From Pseudorasbora parva (lineage: Eukaryota; Chordata; Actinopteri; Cypriniformes; Gobionidae), in assembly GCF_024679245.1 (NCBI RefSeq), contig NC_090196.1, positions 11,638,782-11,702,781 on the forward strand: 64,000 nt of DNA. Reading direction: 5' to 3'. Numbering within the stretch: the stretch's first letter is position 1; each line of letters begins with the position of its first letter. The notes beneath the pieces were generated by a model. The model was not told where the DNA came from, made no database searches, and saw only the letters and a program-made list of their open reading frames with translations. The translations under genes and the position numbers were made by a program. Positions 43,818-55,890 of this stretch are shown here, piece by piece.

Positions 43818-46800
43818 GAAGACTTCGCCAAACACAGATCCAGCAGACTTCTCTCGCTTCACACAAGAGCTCTCCGCACAAGCCAGCCAGCTAATGATGC
43901 ATCACCAGCAACTCACACGATTGACCAGCATGACGGAGGAACTGGTTAAGGCCGTGCAGAGCCTCCATCTTACACCAGCAACGGCCGATGCACCATTACC
44001 ACGCCAAGAGCCACCAACCGCACCCGTTACAACGGCAATGAGCAGCCCACGTCTGGCGTTCCCTGAAAAGTTTGACGGCACCCCGGCCAAATGCAAGGGA
44101 TTTTTAATGCAGTGCTCCATCTTTCTGGCCCAACAACCAACCCTGTACTTCACAGACTCTGGTAAGATTTCACTAATCTGTTCACTGCTCACTGGGAAAG
44201 CACTTGACTGGGCAACAGCAGTCTGGGACGAACGAACCCGCGAGAGCACTACATATGCCAACTTCATTCAACGCCTACGCATAGTTTTCGACCATGCTGA
44301 GGGAGGACGAAGCGCAGGCGAACAGCTGCTCGCCCTCCGGCAAGGGAGATGTACGGCAGCAGAATTTGTGCTCACTTTCCGCACCCTAGCAGCACAAACC
44401 GTGTGGGTAGAGGACACCTTGAAAACCCTATTTCGCCAAGCCCTCAATGAGGAACTGCAGTCAGAACTCGCATGCCGCGATGAGGACAAGAGCTTGGATC
44501 AATTCATCGAACTGGCGATTCGCATTGACAACCTCATCCGCTCTCGCCGAGGACCACGAAGTGGTGGCAACCCAATGTTCTCTCAGCCCCTCGACAGCAG
44601 TGATGAACCCATGCAAATCGGTCGCACACACATCTCTTCTGAGGAACGAGAGCGCCGCATCCGAAATCATCTGTGCCTCTACTGTGGTCTTTCCGGACAT
44701 CGCAGAGCCGAGTGCCCGACCCGACCATCGCAACCACAGCCCCGCCGGGTGAGTTTGCTCATTTCCACTGTTTCTCACCACAACTGCCTAGATTTACCAG
44801 TCACAGTAACCTACCAGTCTAAAGTAATTACAACCCAGGCATTAATAGACTCTGGAGCTGCAGGCAACTTCATTGATGAAGGTCTGGTTCGTCAACATGA
44901 AATGCCGCTAAACCCATGCAACTTTCCTCTGGCAGTGGCAGCACTAGATGGGCGCCCCCTGGGGACCGGACAAGTACAGTTCACCACCACCGAACTTCAC
45001 TTACAAGTGGGTGCTCTACATACTGAATCCATCCAGTTCTACGTCATTCAGTCTCCACACAACCCGATCATTCTGGGCTTCCCCTGGCTACAAGACCACA
45101 ACCCGCAGATCTCCTGGCAGGATAAGCAGATCACCCAATGGGGTCCTTCATGTCACTCCCGCTGCATCCGTTCTGTCAGGCTTCTACCCATTCGATCTAC
45201 CAGCATGCACCACACCACGGACTCCACACCAGGTATTCCTTCGGCATACGCGGACCTCTTAGAAGCCTTCAGCAAGACCAAAGCCTCACAACTACCTCCT
45301 CATCGCAACACCGATTGCGCCATCGAACTGCTACCTGGTACCACTCCGCCTAGGGGTCGCATCTTTCCTCTGTCCGAACCGGAGGATCTAGCAATGAAAA
45401 CATACATTCAAGAGGAGCTGGCCAAGGGGTTCATCCGATCATCTACCTCACCTGCTGCTGCGGGATTCTTCTTCGTGGGGAAGAAGGATGGAGGCCTTCG
45501 TCCTTGCATTGACTCCCGTGGGCTTAACGATATAACGGTCAAGTTCAGATATCCTCTGCCACTGGTGCCCGCTGCCTTAGAACAACTTCGATCTGCCAAA
45601 GTATTTACCAAGTTGGACCTTCGGTCTGCCTATAACCTCATTCGCATCCGGGAGGGTGACAAATGGAAAACTGCATTCTCCACTAGTAATGGGCACTATG
45701 AATACCTAGTCATGCCCTTCGGCCTGTCCAACAGTCCATCGGTGTTCCAATCATTCGTCAACGACATCTTTCGAGACTTATTGCATCAATGTCTGGTGGT
45801 ATACATTGACGACATCCTCATCTATTCAAACACCATGGAAGAACACATTCAACACGTACGAACGGTCTTGCAGCGCCTCATCAAGCACCAGCTGTACGCC
45901 AAGTCAGAGAAATGTGAGTTCCACCAAACCTCAGTAACATTTCTTGGTTATGTCATTAGCCCAGAGGGAGTGGCGATGGATGAAGGAAAGGTTCGGGCAG
46001 TCGTGGAATGGCCTCAACCCACCACTCTGAAAGAGCTGCAAAGATTTTTGGGGTTCGCCAACTTCTACAGGCGCTTTATCAGAGGTTACAGTTCAGTCGC
46101 CGCACCACTCACTTCCATGACAAGAGGAGGAGGCAACAAGCTACGATGGTCCGCCGAGGCCTTGCAAGCATTCAGTAACCTGAAGAATAGATTCACATCA
46201 GCACCCATCCTGCACCACCCGGACCCTCAACTACCTTTTGTGGTGGAGGTGGACGCCTCTAACACAGGAATTGGCGCCATTCTCTCACAACGGCAAGGTA
46301 ACCCGCCTAAATTATTCCCCTGTGCCTTTTATTCCAGAAAACTGTCTACAACGGAGCAAAACTATGACGTGGGCAATCGCGAACTTCTAGCCATGAAGGC
46401 AGCTTTTGAGGAGTGGCGTCATTGGCTTGAGGGAGCAAGACATCCATTCCTGGTGCTGACGGATCATCGCAACCTCGAGTACTTGCGCTCAGCCAAGAGA
46501 CTAAACCCCAGGCAAGCTAGATGGGCACTCTTCTTTACCCGGTTTGACTTCTCTATCACCTACATTCCAGGTTCTAAGAACATCAAGGCAGATGCATTGT
46601 CACGTCAGTTTGACAGCGCTCCACAGAATACCTTGCAAGACCCAATTATCCCACCCACCCTCATCGTCGCTCCAGTTCAATGGGACATCATGTCAGAGAT
46701 TGCACAGACACACGAGCAGAACCCGCCTCCCGCTGCATGTCCCAACGTTCGTACCTTTGTGCCGCCAGGGCTCAGGGAGAAGGTAATTTGATGGATACAC

Positions 46801-48141
46801 TCCTCAAAAAGCTCCGGTCACCCGGGAATCACCACGACAACCAGGCTAATAAGGAACCGATTCTGGTGGGACTCGTTACAAGCAGATGTTGCAGACTTCG
46901 TCAATGCTTGCCACACATGCGCCGCAGCAAAGACCCCAAAACAACTCCCAGCAGGTCTATTACAACCACTACCCATCCCTCAGCGTCCATGGTCTCACAT
47001 AGCTATCGACTTCGTTACTGATCTACCGCCATCTCAAGGTAACACCACCATACTAACTGTGATTGATCGGTTTTCCAAAGGATGTCGACTAATCCCTCTG
47101 CCTAAGTTACCCACAGCCTTCGAAACTGCTGAACACCTGCTCCAATACATATTCAGATACTATGGTCTTCCAGAGGATATTGTCTCGGACCGAGGACCTC
47201 AATTTACGTCAAGGGTATGGTCAGCTTTCTTCAAATTGTTAAATGTTAATATAAGCCTCACCTCTGGTTACCACCCACAGTCTAATGGATAAACTGAACG
47301 CCTGAATCAGGAGATATCCAAATTCCTCAGAATGTTCTGCCAGCAGAACCAAACAGACTGGAGTCGCTTCCTTCCCTGGGCGGAGTATGCGCAAAACTCT
47401 ATCCTCAAACCTGCTACCAAGTTAACACCATTCCAATGCATTCTAGGATACCAACCACCACTATTCCCATGGTCCGGGGAGCCATCCGAGGTTCCTGCAG
47501 TAAACGACTGGATTCAACGCAGCGAGACCATCTGGAACCAAACTCATGTACATCTCCAACGAGCAATAAACAGGGTCAAGGAACAAGCGGATCGTCATCG
47601 CCGTCCTCATCCTGACTATACACCAGGACAGTGGGTGTGGTTATCCACTCGGGATCTACGATTACGGCTACCAAGTAGGAAGCTCAGTCCCAGGTATGTG
47701 GGTCCATTCAAAATAGTCAAACAGATTAACTCAGTGTCATATCGTCTAGAATTACCTGCCACTTACCGCATCTCTCCCACCTTTCATGTGTCTCTGTTGA
47801 AACCGGCTGATGGTCCGAGGGTGGAGCAAGAGTCCAGTGAAGCAGGCCCCCCACCAATGATCGTGGATGGCGATGAGGCGTTTTCCGTGCGGGAGTTGCT
47901 AGATTCCAGACGCCGGGGGGCGGCAGATCCAGTATCTGGTCGATTGGGAGGGGTACGGCCCAACCTAATCAATGACTTTCATAGGACCCACCCGGAGAAA
48001 CCGGCCCCACGACCCCGAGGAAGACCCCGGCGTCGGATGTGCGCCCGCGTCAGGAGCCGCTCGCAGGGGGGGGGCTCTGTCACAACCGCTGGTGCAGATC
48101 CCACCGTCGGCCATCAGAGGTCGCGCTCACCAGAGTTCTAA
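43786..48141 (+). pseudogene. Gypsy gag-pol with two in-frame stops
   Basis: One frame runs from ATG 43786 (inside U5). Stops are TGA at 46789-46791 and TAA at 47290-47292; the same frame continues past both. Domains: Gag with the CCHC knuckle [14 protein letters not shown] (from residue 297); protease IDSGAAGNF (active Asp about 355); reverse transcriptase with [10 protein letters not shown] (about 672-681); RNase H ([21 protein letters not shown]); integrase with [21 protein letters not shown] and HPQSNG; then FHVSLLKPA and a chromodomain. The chromodomain is spoilt by a frameshift and a small deletion near 47910-47965. The element encodes the enzymes of a chromovirus and replicates through RNA. 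As it stands it is defective. Confidence 0.93.
43818..43829 (+). promoter_or_regulatory. presumed self-primer binding site
   Basis: Directly after the 5' LTR, AAGACTTCGC (43819-43828) is the exact complement of GCGAAGTCTT at 48250-48259 in the 3' LTR, and 9 of 10 of 43504-43513 in the 5' LTR. That sequence starts 31 bases after the TATA box. This is the layout of Tf1/sushi self-priming elements. I see no standard tRNA primer site. Confidence 0.7.
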
Positions 48142-48563
48142 CTCACTCATGGACTTCATTTCCCATAATCCCACATGCCGGGACTGATTACCATCCACCT
48201 GTTCCCCATCAGCTGGCCTATATATTCTCTGAGCACACACACACACACTGCGAAGTCTTGTTCTGCCCCGGCGACATTTCTGAGCGTTTACCCATTGTTG
48301 TTTCTGATCTGCCTGTTTACGAACCTGCCTGTTTATCGACTCTGATTCTTGCTGCCTGCCATTTTGACCTGTGTTTGCCTGGACTCTGGTTATTCGACTG
48401 TTTGCTGCCTGCTCTGACCCTTGCCTGGTATGATTAAGATTTACGCCTTGCCTGTGATACTACTGTTAATTCTTGGCTACCGACCTTTGCCTGTTACTAC
48501 TGTGAGTTTGTGTGTTTCCAATAAACTGCACATAGATCCCAATCCACCTGAGTCCTCATTACA
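48078..48563 (+). repeat. 3' LTR of the + strand Gypsy
   Basis: Pairs with 43332-43817. The gag start codon position reads ATA here, and the self-primer GCGAAGTCTT is intact. It ends CATTACA. Confidence 0.95.
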
Positions 48564-49115
48564 ATTATATTGATGACTGGCTAATTTTAGCGCAGTCAGC
48601 TCAGATGGCGGTTCAAAATCGAGATGTTATTCCTGCACTCATGAGAAAGCTGGGGCTGAGTCTAAACTCAAAAAAGAGCATTTTTATCGGCCACAGAACT
48701 AAGTATCTGGGTGTGAGTTGGAATTCGATCACTATGCAGGTTCGTCTATCAGAACTGCATATAGGGTTGATTCATCAGTGAAAGGGGTCACATACTGTCA
48801 AACAGTTTCAGAGACTGTTAGTTCTGATGGCAGCAGTGTCCAGCGTTATACGTCATGGCCTATTTTACATGAGACGGTTGCAGTGTGTTTGGCGATGGAA
48901 CCTTGGTTTTTGGCCCAAGGCCCAGTGTTGGGAGCTCCATGTCAGCGAGTCACTCTGATGATAGATTCCCTCACAGGTTGGGGGTTACCATGAGTGCAAA
49001 CCGAGATTGTGGAGCTGTAATGATACAGAGGCAGAAACTATAGAGTGTTCGTCTTTAGCAGGATTAGAACCCTGGTCCCCTGGACACAGAGCTGATGTGC
49101 TTCCTGAGTGACCTT
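48564..49115 (+). mobile_element. DIRS-like retrotransposon, middle part (RT end and RNase H)
   Basis: Resumes exactly at YIDDWLILAQ after the Gypsy insertion, then YLGVSWNS, then RNase H-like EPWFLAQGPVLGAPCQRVTL and SLTGWG (about 48895-48990). Stops and frameshifts are present. The sequence is cut again by the third Gypsy. Confidence 0.75.
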
Positions 49116-49119
49116 ACTC

Positions 49120-51830
49120 AAGGTTGGGGATTTTGAGACCCAAGTGCAAAAGAAAAACTAAAATATCAAGGAAAGGAGTGAAACAAAAAACAAAGTACAA
49201 ACAAATAAACTAGCATCAAAGCTTTTAATGGTCACAAAAAGTAAATCAAAACAAGCACAATGGCTCACAAAAAAACTCACGGAATGCACTGGGATACACT
49301 GGTAGGTAGGCTCAAGACTGAACAAAAAACAATTACTGAAGACAAACGTAAATAGGCCCCAACATAGGTGAGTATCATCAACAGTGATTGTTAAGTACAA
49401 CTGAGAGTTCTTGCCAATGGTTTTCCCCTGGCAACTGGGAGGAGGATTGCAGGCAAAAGACCTCCTGCACCCCCTTGTGACTGGGAGCGATGCCGCTGAT
49501 CATGGCGGGAGTGTGGTCCTAGTGGTCGGAGGAAGTATTGCTGGCTTACAGGAGCCCCCTCTTGATGAACGGCTCCTGGCGTTCCTTTTAGTGCTGTTCA
49601 ACTGCTGTCTGTGGAAGTCCCTGATGAGATCTGGGTCCAGTATGTCTCTAGCTGGTACCCACGAGCGCTCTTCTGGACCATAGCCTTGCCAGTCAAGCAA
49701 ATACTGTACCCCTCCCCGTACTTTGCGCACATTCAATAATCTCTGCACAGAGTCAACCTGTTGACCCTCCACCATCCGAGGAACTGGAGGTAGTCTACCT
49801 ACAGGAGACAAAGGAGAGTAGATGACAGGTTTGAGGCCTGAGACATTGAATGTGGGGTGTATGTGGATGGACCTGTGCAAAAGGAGTCGATAAGACACCG
49901 GATTTATTTTCTTGAGAACCTTGAAAGGTCCAATGTATTTAGGACCTGGTTTCCGTGACTCGAGGCGCAATGGCAGATTCCTAGTTGAAAGCCATACTTT
50001 CTGTCCAGGACGGAATGATGGACCTATCCGCCTACAACGATTGACCTGTTTCTGTTGTTCCCAGGACGGCTTTAACAGGGCTACCCGAGCTCTCCGCCAG
50101 ATCCCCCGGCACCTCTTGGCTAACTGGGCCGCTGCTGGAACCTGTGCTTGGACGGGTTCAGAAAACAGATGGGGGAACTCAAACTGGCATTCAAATGGAG
50201 ACATACCCAATGATGAGTGATGGAGAGTGTTATGGGCAAATTCCGCCCAGACCATCTAGGAACTCCATGTGCTCGGGTTGTGCGAGACCAGACACCTGAG
50301 GGTCTTTTCAATCTCCTGGTTCCCTCTCTCTGTCTGACCATTCGATTGGGGATGAAACCCTGACGACAAGCTGATGGTGGAACCGATTAGACGTCCAAAA
50401 GCCTTCCAGAATCTTGAGGTAAACTGGGAACCCCGATCAGAGACCATAACCTGAGGAAAACCATGAATTCTAAAGACATGTTGCATGAGAAGTTCTGTCG
50501 TCTGGCCTGCTGTAGGAATTTTAGAGGTGGGAATGAGATGACATGCCTTAGAAAATCTGTCGACTACTTCGAGAATCACTCTGTTACCTTGGGAGATGGG
50601 AAGGCCAGTAACAAAATCCATGGATATGTGGGACCAAGGTCATCTCGGGATAGGAAAGGGATGTAGTTTACCTTGAAGGAGGGCTCTAGGCTCCTTTTTC
50701 TGGGTGCAGGTGGAACATGCAGCAACAAAGCTCCTGATATAATTTCCTATGTTGGGCCACCAGAACTTAGATTGAATCTGTCTCAGGGTTCTAAGGACTC
50801 CTGGATGTCCAGATGAAGTTGCTGCATGACCCCACTGCAGTACTTTGGACTTGATGGTGTTTGGCACAAAGAGGATGTAGAGCCTTTTGTACTACTGTCA
50901 CCAAGTTCTGCTGGATGCCTACCAGCACTCTGGGCCTTGGTTTAATGGGTTCCGACTGCTTTGACAGAGCATCAGGCTTTATATTCTTGGAACCGGGTCT
51001 GTAAGAGAGTACAAAGTTAAAGCGGTTAAAGAACAGGGCCCAGCGAACTTGGCGAGGATTCAACCTCTTGGCTCCCTGGATGTAGGTGAGGTTCTTGTGG
51101 TCTGTCCATATCAGAAATGGGTTTTTTTGGGATTTTTGTCCCCTCCAATCAGTGCCTCCATTCCTCCAGTGCCAGCTGAACCGCCAGAAGCTCCCAATTC
51201 CCAATATCATAATTTTTCTTAGCTGCTGTCAGCTGTCGTGAAAAGAAGGCACAAGGATGGAGTTTATTATCCCTAGTCGCTCTCTGGGATAGAACAGCTC
51301 CCACACCCACGTCTGATACGCGTCCACCTTGACAATAAATGGTAACTCAAGATCTGGTAGAGTCAAAATGGGAGTTAAAGTAAATAGCTGTTTGAGTTGT
51401 TCAAATGACTGGTTAGCCTTCTCAGTCAACTGGAAGGGTGTGCCAGACCTCCTGGTGAGAGCTGTGAGGGGTTCTGCAATGGAACTGAATCCTCGAATAA
51501 ACCTCCTATAAAAGTTGGCGAAACCCAGGAAGCGTTGTACTTGTTTCAATGAATCAGGGCAGGGCCACTCCAGGACTGCACAAACCTTGCTGGGATCCAT
51601 CTGTACACTGCCACATGAAAGGATGAAACCCGAAAAAAGAGACAGTAGTGACATGAAACTCACTTTTTTCCAGCTTGACGAAGAGGTTGTTCAGGAGCAG
51701 ATGAGATAGAACGAGATAAGATATCATCGAGATATACAAACACACATTGGTTCTACATTTCTCTCAGGACATCATTGATAAGGGCTTGGAAGACGGCAGA
51801 GGCATTAGCTAGCCCGAAGGGTTAGCCCCT
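49120..51830 (-). mobile_element. third Gypsy element, 5'-truncated
   Basis: On the - strand, from 51830 down: RT from PFGLANASAVFQ and YLDDI; the RT end ([16 protein letters not shown], about 51500); RNase H ([24 protein letters not shown]); integrase HHCC and core ([35 protein letters not shown]); the integrase tail; and an intact-looking chromodomain (QYLLDWQGYGPEERSWVPA, about 49690). Several frames are broken, and RT upstream of PFGL is missing. The presumed 3' LTR is about 49120-49490; no second LTR was found, so its exact ends are uncertain. Confidence 0.88.
49500..50255 (-). pseudogene. Gypsy integrase C-terminus with chromodomain
   Basis: A 251-codon open stretch. It has the end of the integrase core (WAEFAHNTLHHSS), the GPF tail (KYIGPFKVLKKINPVSYRL), and a chromodomain with YLLDWQGYGPEERSW that in chromoviruses targets integration to marked chromatin. 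It lacks its upstream protein because of frameshifts. It is not a host gene. Confidence 0.85.
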
Positions 51831-51834
51831 CCAC

Positions 51835-52330
51835 AATAAAGGTGTATGTGGCGTAAATCTCTTTAGGTGGTGTATCTCTGGGGCGACACCCTCTAAGTAC
51901 TTGTTTCCTTCCTCGCACTTTGAGGTTAAGACTCGTGGTTCACACAAGGGTGCGAGCACACCTGGCCATTGTACTACAGGGCTTTTCTGAGGCTCCCTTT
52001 GAGCCGTTTGAAGAAGTTCATGAAAAGTTTCACACACTAAAAACAATCTTTCTGCTTGCGAAATCTTCACTAAAGAGAATGAGATATTCAACCACTGTCA
52101 GTGGCACCCTCGTGCTTGGAATTTGCGCCAGGTATGGTTAAGGCCTTACTTCACCCTAAGCCTTCACCCTACATTCCTAAGGTTCCTACTAATACTGTAA
52201 GACCAATCATAATACTCTCTTGTCCTCTCTGTCAGATGTCAGATGGCTTTGCCCATTTCGGGCATTAGATTCTTATGTCTACAGAGCTGCCCTGTGAAGA
52301 AAAACTGAAAAGCTGTTTGTGTGTTTCAGG
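51835..52330 (+). mobile_element. DIRS-like remnant, tyrosine recombinase part
   Basis: The frame at 51920-52140 reads FEPFEEVHEKFHTLKTIFLL then SLKRMRYSTTVSG, resembling the start of the tyrosine recombinase of DIRS elements. Later pieces, PISGIRF and LCPVKK-like, follow in other frames. Its place after the truncated Gypsy fits a continuation of the DIRS host. The catalytic part is not recovered. Confidence 0.5.
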
Positions 52331-52615
52331 CCACCCTTGAGAGATCTGAGGACCAAAAGGGATCCTCAGATCTAACCGAGAGGCTTCTTCTGCTGCACAC
52401 AAGGGAAGATATCTGGAAGAGTGTTTGTAACTAAGCAGATCTTGGCAGCTATTGACTACAATAGTATTTTTCCCCCACTGTGGTGGTCAAAGTGTTTCGA
52501 GATCTGCTTGGTTACAAACATTCTTCCAGAAATCTTCCTTTATCTTCAGCAGAACAAAGAAATTCATACAGGTTTGGAAAAACTTGAGCATGACTAAATT
52601 ATGACATATTTTTTG
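52331..52615. repeat. foldback repeat and piece of a TTAAAGGGATAG-type element
   Basis: AAGGGAAGATATCTGGAAGA (about 52404) is the near-complement of TCTTCCAGAAATCTTCCTTT (about 52527), giving an imperfect stem of about 38 bases. It is followed by AAAGAAATTCATACAGGTTT, the usual interior of the common TIR family. Confidence 0.5.
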
Positions 52616-53375
52616 GGCTGAGTTATACAGAGTACACAGCTTCATTACTTGAGTAAAAGTACAGATACCCCTTGATAAATTTTACTCAAGTGCAAGTAAA
52701 AGTACTACAGTCAGATGTATGCTTAAGTAAAAGTACTAAAGTACTTGTTTTTAAAAGTAGCTACTTGAGTAAATCAAGAGTATAAGAGTACATTTTATAA
52801 ATATTGCATTACTACTGACACAGTGCTTACATTTATGTACAGAAACGTCCTACATGGAGTTATGATAAATGTTAATGTCTTGGAGAATGTTAAAGGAATT
52901 GAAAGTAAAATCCAGTAGTTTTCATCTTTTTACCATGTTGCTTTATTTAAACTTTCGCAATAGCACAACAACACTGACAAACCTCTGCAAGAGTTTTAAT
53001 GGATTTTTTGCAGAGAAATATCCAAACGGTGTGCATCATGATGAACACTTTACATTAAGTTTTATGGTTTTAAGTCATTCTCTTCAACTGCTATTGAAGT
53101 TAGAAACATGTATACCAATGTTGTTTGTAACTTTAGAGATGGTCCCTAAATTTGCGATTCTCAAACGTCAAGCCAACTTTATGCCAGTAATATCATGTCA
53201 ATGCACTGTAGTGTATCACTCAATTTTCGCTACTGAAATAAAACAAAAACAGTATGATGAATGAATCTCCTGCATACATCGCACGTTCATCTCTGCTTTG
53301 AGTGCAGATTTTAGTGAGGGCACACTCTAAACAAAAATCGGGCTAATCTGAACGCCTCTTTCATAAATAGAAACT
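52616..53375. repeat. dispersed repeat starting TACTTGAGTAAAAGTACAG
   Basis: The motif TACTTGAGTAAAAGTACAGA and repeated AAGTAAAAGTACT blocks at 52650-52790 mark a known type of fish TIR repeat. Only the left end is visible. The frame at 52869-53264 has no recognisable domain. Confidence 0.5.
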
Positions 53376-53397
53376 AGGGCTGTCAAAATTAACGCGT

Positions 53398-54523
53398 TGG
53401 GGGGGGGGGGGGACACTCAGTTTCAGTCAATCTCATGTCAATCTTGAGTACCTATAGAGTAGTATTGCATCCTTCATATCTCCGAAAAGTCTTTAGTTTT
53501 ATTATATGTATAAAAGAAATATAGGCTGTACCGAGTCTTTCCGGAAAAAAACGAGTGCCTGGAGGCGTATCGTGTGGGAGGAGCTAAAGAATGACGAGCG
53601 CACAAAGCGGTGACGTCCTCAAGTTTGGAGAAACCAATGGCTATCGATTCTCAGCTAATACAGATATCATCCAAAATCAGATTCGGAGGCTGAAATAAAT
53701 TGAACAGGAGAAACAGCAACAGCAGGACATCCGTCTTGACATCCATGTGTTTACTCGCAGTTTATGAGGACATGATTCGGTTTATGGACTATTGTATGCG
53801 ACTAAACATTAGCAGTAGCAAGCAAAACGGTTTTGCACGTCAGACTAGTGTAACGTTATACATAGAACAACAATGGACTAACCGTTAGAGCATTTGAATG
53901 ACGAAGCACGCGATCGTGTCTTTTACTGATGTTTACTCACGCGACGATAGCCAACAGCATAGACATTTGAAGCAGTTTTACTCACCGACTGCTTCCAAAG
54001 CAGGACAAAAACACACTTCTTTGGTATGATTTGGTGAAGTCCTGTGACAGCAGTGACCATAAAAATCCACTTTGCGACGCGACTGAAGCGATGTTGTGAA
54101 GCTTTCCGTCATTTCTGCTTTCAAATCGGTTCAAATGCAGCGCTGCCTTCCCGGAATGCTGTGCTGAAGCATTGAAGTCGCTTGATCTCACCCATAGGAA
54201 TAAAGTGAAGAGCGGCGTGACAGAATTGTTCAGGGACGACTGGATCTGCACCTGGGAATTTATGGGCGTGCATTTCTTCTCTCGTACCAGTCACGCGCGC
54301 ATGCACCCTACCGGGAGAAGAGCCTGAACGGCCCATACAAGGACCTTCCGCTCTGTTCACGTCAAGCCGAGCCATACTCGAAAAAAACTCTCCGAAACTT
54401 GTGAGAAACCGGAAGGAGTATTTTTGATACTTTGTCTATGTTTAGGATGGGAATCCAAGTCTTCAACAGTGTAAAAAGCTCAGTATGCATGAAACAGCAT
54501 TTCACCCCCCCCCCCCCCCCCCC
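53398..54523. mobile_element. insertion bounded by a G-tract and a C-tract
   Basis: The ATTAACGCG host sequence is broken at ACGCGTT and resumes at TTTAACACAAATTC. Between them a 1.1 kb segment begins with about 14 G and ends with about 19 C, so its termini are homopolymer inverted repeats. Frames inside (53700-53888, 53982-54375) show no known domain. TTAA occurs only at the right flank. Confidence 0.5.
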
Positions 54524-54776
54524 TTTAACACAAATTCATTTTAACGGCACAAATTTTATTAACACGCGATTAACGCAGCGCCCATTTTCTGTTTGATGCA
54601 TGGCCCGTAGTTGGAGAAAATGAGTTCAGCCATAGACATAAAGGATGCAGCAAACATTAATAGGGAAAGAAAAGGGTTAACAATAACATTACTCTGAAAC
54701 ACGTGCAGTTATAGCCTACATAAGCTGCCATATTTTCTGCTTAACTTTTATTAGACTCCAGGTCAAAAGAAAAGTG

Positions 54777-55099
54777 GGCCCCACTTTATATTAGGTGGTC
54801 TTAAGTACTATGTACTTACATCAAAAAATACATCACCTTTGCTGATATTGAGGTGGGATATGGGTAGAGTTAGGGACAGGTGTGGGTCAGTTTAAGGGTA
54901 GGGTTAAGTGTAAGGGAAGTGCCAACTGTGTACTTACAAATGTAACAACATAAATCCGTTACAGATGTAATTACATGCAGGTATTTTTTTAAATGTAAGT
55001 ACAATGTAAAAACATGTAGGTACACAATAAGTGCATTGTATCAAATGATTAATTACAATGTTATTACATAGTAGTTAAGGCCACCTAATATAAAGTGGG
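54777..55099. mobile_element. short TIR element (CCCACTTTATATTAGGTGG)
   Basis: GCCCCACTTTATATTAGGTGG-type left end and CCACCTAATATAAAGTGGG right end are inverted repeats, and the arms continue through TACTATGTA and TTACATAGTA. It is 320 bases, non-coding, nested in the previous element. Confidence 0.75.
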
Positions 55100-55890
55100 T
55101 TTTCACTGAGCACATTCTCTGCAGTCCGAGCGCGATGAACTGAAGTTCACTATCACTCAGGTAAATAATTGACACCTGCACTGCTTACAGTACATGTGTT
55201 TTATTCAACTAAATACATTACAAATGGCTAAAACAAACAGGCAGGTTACTTTCCTGAACAAGAGTGCTCCCGAATCCGTGCTCTACACACTGTTCGCGTG
55301 AAGCGCTGCACAGTTCGGCGTACACACACTCAAAATACCGGCAGTTCAACAGGGAACGTGCATCTCTTAAAGGGGCCACACTATATTCCTACTGGTGGAA
55401 TATGGACCTTCTCCAGGTATGGTGTGGTACTGGTGCGGTCACAGGTCCGCATGACAGCTTGCACATTACCAATTTTTGATACGAACTGAGCCCCCCATGT
55501 TCTGAATTAAACTGACAGTGTAAAAACTTCCTTTATTTATATTCTTAAAATGAGAGAAATCACTGCTCATTCTGAATTTTTGAGCTTAGGCTTAAGAGAC
55601 TTGAACTAGTTCTTTGAAAAACATCTGTGACCTTGAATAAATGTCTAGTCTTCATGCTCTGAGTATGGTTTCACCAATAATAAACATACATTTGCTTAAA
55701 GCATGCATATTTGTCAATACCCATGTTGATTAGAGCATTAAAAACTTAAAAACATATTAATTTATGGTACATTTAGAACTGATAAAAATGTTTTAGAACT
55801 GTTAAATGTTAAAAATTAATTACGAGTTAACTCATGACAATATGCGATTAATAGCGATTAAATATTTTAATCAATCGACAGCCCTAATAG

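Larger units (their letters stand above)
43332..48563 (+). mobile_element. nearly full-length Ty3/Gypsy chromovirus (Tf1/sushi-like)
   Basis: The 5.23 kb element has two 486-base LTRs, starts TGTCACAACC and ends CATTACA, and is flanked by a perfect target duplication ATTAT (43327-43331 and 48564-48568). I count 6 differences between the LTRs (about 98.8% identical), so the insertion is young. The single gag-pol frame has two nonsense codons and a damaged chromodomain. It disrupts a DIRS element at its YIDDW motif. Confidence 0.96.
53376..55890. mobile_element. element with GGGCTGTCAA ends, twice interrupted
   Basis: The left end is TAGGGCTGTCAAAATTAACG at 53376. The right end, running into ATCGACAGCCCTAA, finishes near 55890. 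The last 280 bases match 60155-60425, confirming a family. Two younger insertions lie inside (53398-54523 and 54777-55099). No transposase frame is recognised. Confidence 0.65.

Noticed and set aside
43675..46791. A 1038-codon open frame as a possible large host gene
   Set aside because: It is Gypsy gag-pol between matching LTRs with a target duplication. The true start is the ATG at 43786; the upstream start is not ATG.
54505..54523. C-run as a regulatory element
   Set aside because: It is the terminus of an insertion and length-variable homopolymer sequence.
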